Source of the DNA: Eulemur rufifrons
Taxonomy: Eukaryota > Chordata > Mammalia > Primates > Lemuridae
NCBI RefSeq assembly: GCF_041146395.1
Contig: NC_090989.1
Location: 220,008,843 to 220,072,842 of the forward strand
Length of the DNA: 64,000 nucleotides
Reading direction: 5' to 3'
The translations under genes were made by a program, and so were the position numbers. How positions within the stretch are numbered: the first letter of the stretch is position 1; each line of letters begins with the position of its first letter. Shown one piece after another: positions 51,834-61,428 of the stretch. A model generated the notes under the pieces. That model made no database searches and was not told where the DNA came from. It saw nothing but the letters and a program-made list of their open reading frames with translations.

Positions 51834-51961
51834 CAGCTCCAAAGAGGTCACTCACAGTGCTTATAATTTATTTCATTGTCATTTAAGGTGGCCGTTTTGG
51901 TAGCAGCACATTTGTTGTGGCACGTATTAATCAGAGCATCGGTAATGTCTCGGATATGGTC
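51834..51961 (-). pseudogene. CYP1D1: CYP1D1 exon 3 with one-base insertion
   Basis: Acceptor TTTCCTCAG and donor GTATGT. It encodes DHIRDITDALINTCHNK, then CAATKTATLNDNEI. After that codon an extra A in an A/T-rich run (about 51866-51873 on the plus strand) shifts the frame to a TGA at 51848-51850. Skipping that base restores TVSDLFGA, which is what the family needs before AGFET. The observed length is 128 against the family's 127, an independent confirmation of a single-base insertion. Confidence 0.93.
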
Positions 51962-53272
51962 CTGAGGAAACAAACCTTAGCACGATTATTCATCCCCAGC
52001 TACATTTTGTATCACATAGAAATCCTGTGCAGGAAAAGCCATGTCCCTATGTATCTCGAAACAAACCCCACGAGTTTAGGAATATAAAGAATATAAGTAG
52101 GTCATTTTAAGCCCTGCAACTATTTTTGACTGACAATCTTAAGAGTGTAGAATAAAAAAAAATAAGTTACCAAACTCAATTTTCTCCTTAGAATGTCTTT
52201 CAATCAATAAATAAAGAGTACCTATGTCTGTAAGCACGATTTAAAAATGTCAGGACTAAACATTAACTTATTATAGAGAGATTGCTAGGTGAACATAAGA
52301 TTTTCCAAAGTCATTGGAAAAAAATTACTTTTACTGTGATCACCCTGGGGAAAGAGATGGGGTTGGGGTATTTGAGGAAGTGGGAAGCAAAGCTTATGAA
52401 CTTTACAAATTCTAATACTTATTGTGCCTGATCTAGAGTCCCCATCTGGCACCTGGAAACAAATTGTCTTCTGACTCTTGTTTTTCACTGGAGGGACTCA
52501 ACTCCTCATACTTCTTCATTTGCTCAATTATCCACCTCTTCATGTTTTATTTATTTTTGTCCTGCTGCCCTCTTCTCAGCAAATCCCTCCCCACACTATG
52601 AACTAAGATTTTTTCTAGTCCATATATATTTCAAGAGAGAAGTTTGCTCCTCTGTAGACCGTCAGAGTGAGCCAAAAACAATTCAATGGTTTAACAAGAA
52701 AGGTCCACTTCTGCCATCTGGAAAAACTTAATGCATGTATTATCTCAAAATTCATTTCTGTATAGCAAAGCAACTCAAGTAGGAAATGAGGGAAAATTTG
52801 AAGCTTCTTATAGAATATTCTTTATAATTAATCAAAATACTTTCTGATAAAAATATGCTGATACTTTTGGTACTTTTAAGTCTGAGACTCCGTAATCAGG
52901 TGTGAAATGGGAGAGACAAAAGAATTGGTTGATTTCTTCAAGTAACTCACCTACATATTGGTCATTTTTTATCAGGCAATTATAGATTCATAATTCAGGT
53001 ATGTGCCCTGTCTACACTGAGGAAGTTTCTGCTTCTGGGGGAAATTTTTTGAGAATCAAAGAATTCAGAGCTGTTAGGGATTTTACATGAAAATTGAGTA
53101 ATACTGCCCTACGATCTCACTGTCTGGACCTCAAATTTACTAATAGCTTGGGTAAGGTTTATTGTGACAAAAGAATTGAAGAATAACACAACTTTCTTGG
53201 TATTCAACGCATCTCATCATTATGTTTTGCTTCTCACCAAAACCTTGTCCTGGTATGTATTTAACTCCTTAC
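51962..53272 (-). other. CYP1D1 intron 2
   Basis: 1.3 kb, donor GTAAGG and acceptor TCAG. No repeat clearly recognised. Confidence 0.7.
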
Positions 53273-54111
53273 CTTATCATATGTAGTAAGATGATCTTGT
53301 ACATGTTGTGCAATAAACTGATTCAGGGCCTGATAAAACTCCCGGGGAGCATTTACAATCCGCAGTGGAAGGTAGCGGAAACATGGTATGAAATCGGCAG
53401 GATTAGCTACACTGGAGGCCTTGAGTAAGTCATCATTTGTTTTAACTACCCTAAGAAACGCCTCATCACTGTGGTCATATCTCTTGCCAAAGCAAAGGGC
53501 ACAGACAACGTTGGCCACTGCACAGGTGATGGCACTTCTGGGGTCAAAGCTGCCATTCTTGGAAGTCAAGTCTACAAGGACTTTCACCAGCTCAGAAGCT
53601 TCCTCGGTGACATGTTCCTCAAGTAAGCAAGAGCAAGCGGAGGATTTTGCTTCTGCTTTAGAAAAAGTGCGTAAAGCATTAGAGGCAATTTTATTATGAA
53701 GCTTCCAACTCTCTCCATAGTTCACTGAAAAGGAAAGACTCTTTCCTTCTGCCAGGAAAGAAAATGTGTGCATGTTAGGTCTGCCTGCAAAATGCTCTCC
53801 ATCCTTCAGTAGCACTTGCTTCACCATTTCCGCTCCATTCACCACCACGACAGGCACCATGCCAAGTTTGAGGAGAAAGACATCTCCGTATTTCCTCCTC
53901 ATCTCCATGAACGTAAGGTAAGGATGATCTCCAAGCTGGAGAAGATTTCCTATGATGGGGAAGGATGGTGGGCCAGGAGGAGACACCTGCTTTCTGCCTT
54001 TGCTCCTGAGTGCTCTTACAAAAACAAAAACCATCACCAAAATTATAAGAGAAACGGTCAGCTCTCTGGGAGTGACTGCCAGGTTGAATACCATTTTCAG
54101 GAATAAAGTAC
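53273..54111 (-). pseudogene. CYP1D1: CYP1D1 exon 2 (start codon, membrane anchor, N-terminal half)
   Basis: Acceptor CTGTTTTAG, 17 nt of 5' UTR, ATG at 54094, then 274 codons to AAG before donor GTAAGG. Residues about 11-28 form the hydrophobic ER anchor, followed by the basic SKGRKQ and the proline hinge PPGPPSFP (39-46). Further family signatures are FAGRPNMHTF, NALRTFS, NVVCALCFGKRYDH and ANPADFIPCFRYLP. There is no stop or frameshift. In the C-helix WxxxR position the sequence is W130-KLHN, with Asn in place of the usual heme-propionate-binding Arg. Reading through the donor gives the artefactual C-terminus VRS. Coding exon 1 is absent, as in CYP1A. Confidence 0.95.
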
Positions 54112-55990
54112 CTAAAACAGAAAAATTAAATGTAAACTTTGTTTTTGTAGTTCACAGTGTTGACTAAATATTCTTTTCTCCCTTTAATTGTTTAGACGGA
54201 AAGTAGAGACTGTACTTAGTGGAGAGCTATTCTTAACTGACGCACTAAGAGGGTAAAATCAAATTCTTATAAAACGAATGGCATCTTTACCCCAATTCTG
54301 TTCTTTTTGCAGTTCTAACCACCAGGCCTAAATCCTGCTATGTAATTCACTGACCATAGAGGAAGGAGAGGACAACTCAACATAGAAAGTGGTGATTTGG
54401 AAAAGGATTGAGGCTGCAGAAGCTGACTCCACACTCATTAGCCGGGAGACATTAGTGCTTCTACTTAACCTCAGTGCCTCCTAGTTTTCTCATCCAAGGA
54501 TCTACCTCACAGAATTGGTCACACATTCTTTTCAACAAAAATTTCCTGAACCCCTCAAAGTCAAGCACTAAAAGTACAGAGCAAAAAGTCACAGAAAAAT
54601 GAGGAAACCATAACAGATACACAAAAGTAATATTACAAAGTAGAATGTGCTATAAGAGAATTGGGTGCAGAGTGGTCTACCATTGCTTGAGGATCAAATT
54701 AGATCATTATTTAAAAAGAGTACTTGGTAAATTACACGCCTTTTTTTAGTAGATCTCTAATTGGCTGTTGGCCTACCCTGTCTGTCCTTGGACTTTCCAG
54801 GCTGTTCATTATGGTGACTTTCTAAGCTATCTTTCTGCTTAGCTTAAAAAGTCACCCTAAGAATATGTGGTTGACCCACGAATGAGCCACTAGCCCAAGA
54901 TGAATCTTCCTTAGAAGTAGGAAACGGGACTGTGGAAGATTATCCTCTCTTTGGGTGGCTAGATCTATAAAATTTAAGTTCTGAAGGTATGATCTGGAGG
55001 AGTTTCACCCATTAGGTGGACCTGAGAAACCATAAAAGGAACTCTGAGAAATACACAAAGTATAATGGAAAACAAATAAAAGATAAAAGGAGGACTTAAG
55101 AGCTTATGTTCACTACTTCTAGTACCTTCAGGAGACCCAGGTGCACTCTTGTCCTTAGGTTGAAGTCTTTCTCCCTTAAACTAGCTAGAATTGGTTTTTG
55201 TTACTTGCAACCAAGAGAGTCCTAACTAAAAAAAAAAATTAAAAAATAAGAAATGCTTATATACATACAGAATATTTTTGTGAGCTATTGCATATATAAC
55301 TATATGGTAACTATAGAGGGAACATAAACATTTCTCTTAGAAGAAAATACAACTAAACTCTTCACACTTCTCAAATTACTTACAGAGACAAATAACATTG
55401 ATGGGCAGTATACTAATTGGCTAGGATAAATGTCCAGCTCTCTTTAATTTTTGAAAAGACAACACTTGATTTCTTCTGAGCTTTAAATAAAATGTATCTT
55501 AATAAACTGAAAGTCATTCTCACAAACAGCAATGAATTTGTTTTCCTGTTCAAATGAGAATGACAGGGTGGTAAAAGCCATTGCACTTTGTTCTCACATA
55601 AAAAGCACCCAAAGTCAAAGGAGTGTTTCTCTTAAAGTTCTTACTCAGCATAAACAGCTCCCACTCTTAATATGCAAACACCTTGTCACTTGCCTTATCT
55701 GATTGTTTCTAAATTTCACCGATAAAATATGGCTAGCTACACTAACTTGGTTGGCACTGTATTCTAAGAAATAAACTTTGGAGTTAAAATGAGAGATCAG
55801 CTTCTTTTGGGAGAGGGGAGTATCTAATAGGTATTTAAACTAAAAAGAAAAAACTGAGCACCTAATCAATGCAGCAGCTACAATTTGCAAAACTTCCTTA
55901 TTTCTCTCTGTTCAGAAAACAGAGTGAGGACGTCTTTGTGTTTCACGTTTTGCAGAGTGCTGATTTTATAAAATCTCTCCCGTTCATAAT
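54112..55990. other. Region upstream of CYP1D1 exon 2 (intron 1 or 5' flank)
   Basis: No recognisable exon. Old repeat-like phrases occur at about 55150-55230 ('ttacttgcaaccaagagagtcctaact'). The non-coding exon 1 expected for this family cannot be placed without transcript data. Confidence 0.45.
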
Positions 55991-56450
55991 AATTACTACC
56001 ATGTATCAGATACAGCACTAAGCAAAGTCTGCACTGTCTTTCAAAACTCGCATTTCTGGGAGGTAATAAATCACCCTGCTATGGAGAGGCTAGGAGAGAT
56101 AAAGTAATTTTTCCCCATTTGTTTCCCATTTTTTTGAACTTAATAATGAATTACCAGTTAGTTACCTCTAGTGCTTGCTTTTTTATAAAATTCAGTTTCT
56201 CTTGGGCATATACCAAAAAAATTCCAGTTTGCACATGGACAATAACCAGCTGCATTTCCAAAGCAAAGTAGTGAGTAGGTGAAAGGTGTATGGGGCTACA
56301 AGAACACAAGACTCAGAAAGATGACTCTTTCCCTCCTTCCTCTTCCTCTACTGAGCTGTGAGACTTCTGTCAATTTACAATCTCTCTTGACCTCAGTTTC
56401 CTCATCTATAAAATAGTCAATCAGAGGAGAAGATTTCTAAGGCCAGCTCC
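55991..56450. mobile_element. MIR-like fragments
   Basis: The 55991-56110 part resembles an antisense MIR 3' region ('ctaccatgtatcagatacagcactaagc'). The 56340-56440 part resembles a forward MIR core ('gagctgtgagacttctgtcaattt', 'cctcagtttcctcatctataaaatag'). Both are diverged. Confidence 0.6.
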
Positions 56451-57079
56451 AGCCTTCAACAATCAAAGCTAGAAGAAAAAGCAGAACAGAAGCCAAGTGT
56501 GATGTACGTGGTTAATTGCCCGATGCGACTATTTTGCCAGAGTCACCAGAACAGGTAATAAATATTTCATCAGCAAATGTAACTGTGTGATCACCCTGGA
56601 TTCTTTTGCAGCCTGGGCCCTTCTCGTTCCTTTTATCAAATTCTCTTTGGCAGTTTACCAGGCTCAGATGCATTGCCAACTTTCCTAGAAACTTTCTTGG
56701 AAAACTCTGAAGGCTCACTCTGTTCCTAGTGTTTTCAGAGTCAACTCAGTCTGAGGACAGAGGAGATAAGTCTCCCTAAAGATGGGCTGCTACGCCACTG
56801 AGGATTCAAAGTGAATCCTAATCAATTTAGAAAAGAGCTCGGTCAGAAGAATGTATATCTAGGTTGAAGGTTTCTGTCCTGATTCCAAAGCCTGGACGCA
56901 CACATTAGACCTTCTGCAGGAGCTGTGAAACAACAGCAATGTCCACATGGATGAATGAAATAAAAATCTCTAAGGGAAGATGAATTTTTTCTCAAGCGTC
57001 TCAATGTGACTAAGGGCCATTTCAGGTTGAAGACCTTTTTTAAGGGAAAATAACTTGCCAGGGTGATCATCCAAAAGTC

Positions 57080-57745
57080 CCAATGACTCCACTCAGCCCA
57101 ATGACAATGAGGCTTGCAAGGCTCACCTGTGCCCGGATAGCCTACTGGTCAGTGCGAGAAATCTGGTGGAGGAATCTAAAGACAGAAACAGGAACAGTCT
57201 CTGTCACAGCAACAGTGGGTCCTGGAACCTCCCCTGCAGAAAAAGCCCTGGAGAGAGAAGGACATCCTGCCCTGGAAGACAGGGGCGGGGTGGACCTTGG
57301 ACCTGTGTGGGGAGGAGTTTGGAGCTGAAACTTGGTATTTGCTAGCAGGAGGGAGGGATGGAGAGGTTTCTGTGGCCAGGATTGGGTCTGGGAAGCTGTG
57401 GAATTCCACTGTGAGTGGAGCCAGAGAGATGACATCTGAAGCAAAGGGGTTCTGGAAGAGGAAGTCGGATGGAAATTTATCTTGGAAGCAAGCACGGAAA
57501 AAGGCAAATGGAAAGACGGAATCATTTTTAAATTGCTGGTTACAAGCAGAGGTAAGGTTGGAAGATATAACCAAGGAGCAGGGGAAGAAGAAAAGGCAGA
57601 AGTGTTGCAGAGACGTTACTTTGCTGTGAGTCTCAAACTCCCCCTCACCAAAGTGCTGCAGAACTTCGGCACCAGGAAAGTGCGCACTGTTCTCGGGGCT
57701 CTCAGCAAGCGCAGGGCAGGAAGATGAAGGAAACAAAAAATTAAG
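57080..57745. other. GC-rich block 3 kb upstream of CYP1D1 exon 2
   Basis: G/A-rich on the plus strand, with overlapping open frames on both strands (186 codons at 57176-57736 -, 127 at 57142-57525 -, 110 at 57297-57629 +). No recognised domain and no clear LTR ends. Its position makes it a candidate for the missing 5' non-coding exon/promoter or for an old LTR. Multiple overlapping frames argue for composition rather than coding. Confidence 0.35.
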
Positions 57746-58232
57746 GGGTCTGCTTTCTCAGGTGGGTTTGGTAAATTTCTCTGAGATTCTTTAGCAACCA
57801 GGCAGATCTGTACTTCCACAACGGGAACAGTTAACTTCTGTGAGTAATATTCACAGCTTTTGATTTGAGAAAGTATTCCTATCTGGGCCAAGGCACTTTT
57901 CCCAATCTGAATAAATGCCAGTGTTTCTACCTAACATGAGTTTTTCTATGCAACTAGGTAAATGACTTGTGGATTTTAGCCATCTTCCTTTCAGGGATCC
58001 TGTAACTTATTACATAATAGACTTTTTAAAAAAAGCTTTAGAGTTTCTGGCTCCGTAGATATTTGAGGTTTCAAGGTCAGATTTAATGCCATTGCCCAAG
58101 AATGACCATGTGTGGGAAGTACTTTCTCACATAGGCAAGAAGGCAAGCCCCCAAAGTGAAGGCTGAACCTAATAACCTCAAGGGTAACCTTCAGGCCATA
58201 AGCTACAATGCCATGTTCAACCATACGGATTT
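57746..58232. other. Intergenic, nothing recognised
   Basis: No supported feature. The 86-codon frame at 57991-58251 (-) has no recognisable domain. Confidence 0.45.
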
Positions 58233-58796
<564 letters not shown>

Positions 58797-59241
58797 ATTG
58801 GTTAAGAGGGAAATTCATCCCACGATCATAATGGCGACAGTTAAGATTTATTGTGTGTTTACAAGGACTACGCATTTTAAAGTACTTTCTATTTCAGTTA
58901 TTTCTAATACTTATACTTTGAAGAGATTGCTATATTTTTCTCTATTTTATCTATGAGGAAATCTGAAGCCCAGAGAAGTTACAAAATTTCCTCAGGCTAA
59001 CAGCATGTAAATGGTAGAAAAGATTTAAGAATCAAGTAGTTTAGTGCCTGTGCCCTCTACCTCTGATTATACCACGTTCTAGAGGAGAATTCTTCAGCAA
59101 AAACCTGAAATTTCTACTAACAATAGCCATTTTTACTTATATGACTTCACAATAAAAGAAATGATCATGTACCATACGTGGGGCTACTCCTCCAACTGAG
59201 GTGATAGATCATGGGCTCCTTCCATGTGCTAAATGATAGTG

Positions 59242-59692
59242 CATTAGCTTCTTAGCCATGCTGTAACAAATTACCACAAATTTCATGGGTTACAAGAAAT
59301 TTATTAACTCACAGTCTGGAGGCCAGAAGTCTGAAATCACGGTGTTATTAGCAGGGCTGCACTCCCTCCAAAAACTGTAAGGATGGATTTTCCCTTGCTT
59401 CCTCCAGCTTCCAGACGGTTCCAGGAGTTCCTTGGCTGTGGCTGCGTAACTCCAATCTACATCTCAGGCTTTATGTGGCCTCTTCTCCCAGTTTCTCCTC
59501 TATGTGTCTCTTACAAGTACTCTTCTTATTAGGATTAGGGCCCATCCAGATAATCCAGGATGATCTCATCTCAAGATCCTTGACTTAATTACATCTGCTA
59601 AGATCCTTTTGTTCAAATAAGGCCACATTCACTGAGTCTGGGCTGTGCTCCTATCTTTTTGGAGGCAACCATTCGACTCACTGCAGATGCGA
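59242..59692 (-). mobile_element. MLT1 LTR, antisense, within duplicate Y (right)
   Basis: Paralogue of 38248-38697 with the same landmarks ('cagtctggaggccagaagtctgaaatcacggtg', 'cagataatccaggatgatctcatctcaa'). Confidence 0.8.
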
Positions 59693-59866
59693 TAGCACAG
59701 TTTGCCACTGTTGGCCCGTGGTGGGAGAATTGAAGTCAATTCTTTCAGATTATTGCTTATTTTTCCTTTTGATTTTCCTGTGGGAAGCAGTTTAGCAAAT
59801 TCTTGGAAGCCATATTTCCTGGGTTCAAATGTGAGCTCTGTTATTAATATTTCATATGTTATTATT

Positions 59867-59932
59867 CAAAGTCAATAAATCAGAGGGGGTATAGCTCAGT
59901 GGTAGAGCATTTGACTGCAAAGTCAATAAATC
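59867..59932 (+). mobile_element. Retroposed tRNA-Cys 5' half with 15-bp target duplications
   Basis: Insert 59882-59917: AGA followed by the first half of tRNA-Cys (GCA), starting GGGGGTATAGCTCAGTGGTA and ending at ...TTGACTG. The anticodon's CA coincides with the first two bases of the right duplication. The duplication CAAAGTCAATAAATC is at 59867-59881 and 59918-59932. The acceptor half, T-arm and B-box are missing and there is no poly(A). The A-box (TAGCTCAGTGGTA) is intact. The paralogous site at 38905-38919 (CAAAGTTAATAAATC) is empty. It is not a working tRNA gene. Confidence 0.92.
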
Positions 59933-60015
59933 TTTCTCTACCTCAGTAGTCCGTATCAGTAAAATGATGACTTTTAGCAGTACCTACCTCAGAGATTAGT
60001 TAAAAGAATAAAAAT

Positions 60016-60939
60016 TACTTAATAAATATAAGGCACAATATCTGACATATTATAATAATTAAAAAATGATAACTTCTGTCATTAGAAGAGGAATATTCTA
60101 TTCTTAGAGGTTAAGGGTGTGTGCTCTACAAAGGAGGTGATATTTGAAATAAATGTAAAGTATAAATAGAGCTTACTGCATGGAGTAGGAATGGAGAGAT
60201 GCTAGCAGAGAGGAGGATTCAAAAGGCAGAGAAGTTTCAAAGAGCTGGGACTGGTTAAGGAATAATGGGAGATACAAGATGACGGAGAGGAGGTGAGCCT
60301 GGAAAAGTCTTTCTAAGCTGAACCTCAGGATGATTCCTGAATCTTCTGTCTCCCTTATAACCCACAGTTAGTGACTTAGTCCTGGGGATTCAACCATCTA
60401 CATACGAGATATTTCTCACTGTTCTGGCCTCTTTATTCCCAACTGCCATTACTTAAATCTGGTCCCCATCAAATTTATTAGCTTTCTATATTAGTTAAGA
60501 TTGCACTCAGCAGCCAATATGAACAATCACAACAAAATTAAAATGCCTTAAATAAATACAATTTGTATTTATTATACAACAAAATGCCTGAAGTTAGGTG
60601 ACGGATTCCATTGGTTCGGCAGCTCCATGGCAACTGGAGTGATGTCTCTGCCGTTCCTTAGGCCTTTCTCTTCAGTTGCTGTGTATGGCTGCTGCAGCTC
60701 CAGCCATCACATCCATGTTCCAAACAAGAGTAGAGGGAAGAAACAATGTCAGCCACATCTGTACCATTCTATAATTTAAGAAACTTGAGTTTTTCCAAAA
60801 GCCACCAGTAGATTTCTGCTTAAGTTTTATTATATCAGAGAAGATGGCAAAGTATTTGGCTCACAATACTGCCAGTTCAAAGAAAAGAAGGTGCAGTTAG
60901 TAATAAAGGGGGGTAGGCTGGGTCATGGGAGTAACTAAC
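60016..60939. other. Intergenic, old unclassified repeats
   Basis: The 60490-60840 part looks like an old DNA-transposon-type repeat ('gctgctgcagctccagccatcacatccatgttcc'), family not assigned. No gene is seen. Confidence 0.4.
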
Positions 60940-61370
60940 ATGCCTTCTGTGCTCCAGCTCTGGTGGGCTTGTCTCTAGTCTGTCCCCCAGTTCCACTCTA
61001 CTCTGCTGGTTAAGCAGCTTTCAAATGGACAGATCTGATCATATTGCTTTATTAACTTCCAGCAGCATGCAGGAGTGCTTTTTGCATGTCATTCAGTATC
61101 ATGTATGACTCTCATCTGCCTTCCCAATGTCATCTATTGCTGTTTATGCCTTTACATGTTGTGCTGTATCTCTTTTGATTCTCTCTCCTTCCTCTCAGTC
61201 AGTATGGACCTATAATTTCCCCCAAAGTTTTAAGTTCCACCTTGCCATATGCTTTAGTAGTCAAGGTTCCCTTTGCCTGGTATTCCCTAACACTCCACAC
61301 TGTAGACCTCAAAAATGACACCCTTCAAGACTTACTTGACTCTATGACACCTGCTCTTGCTGGCTCCCTT
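60940..61370 (-). mobile_element. Possible L2 fragment, antisense
   Basis: 'ttcaaatggacagatctgatcat', 'tttgcctggtattccctaac' and 'acttacttgactctatgac' resemble antisense L2, where 'ctggaacg' and 'ctcagctcaaatgtcacc' type phrases occur. Very diverged. Confidence 0.35.
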
Positions 61371-61428
61371 TTCCCTTCCATGGCTGTTGGAGTGGGGTCC
61401 ACTACTGTGGGGTCTCCCCAGAGCTGCT

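Larger units (their letters stand above)
58797..60015 (+). repeat. Direct duplicate Y (right copy)
   Basis: Same orientation and order as 37868-39010: reverse MIR, antisense MLT1 LTR, then the forward MIR-like part. It differs by the tRNA-Cys fragment at 59882-59917 (absent on the left) and by lacking the long TTTTC tract. Its left boundary is fuzzy (58797-58890). Confidence 0.9.

Noticed and set aside
53388..53699. Plus-strand frames opposite CYP1D1 exon 2
   Set aside because: They are antisense shadows of a real coding exon.
57176..57736. A 186-codon minus-strand protein gene
   Set aside because: Three or more long frames overlap on both strands in a GC-rich block, the peptide is low-complexity Ser/Pro/Phe-rich, and no domain is recognisable.
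54112..57745. Dioxin-response (XRE) elements regulating CYP1D1
   Set aside because: I looked for TNGCGTG and its complement upstream of exon 2 and saw no convincing copy. Core-like CACG or GCG alone is too weak.
59883..59954. A functional tRNA-Cys gene
   Set aside because: Only the 5' half is present. After the anticodon loop the sequence is the target duplication, so there is no T-arm, B-box, acceptor 3' strand or terminator in the right place.
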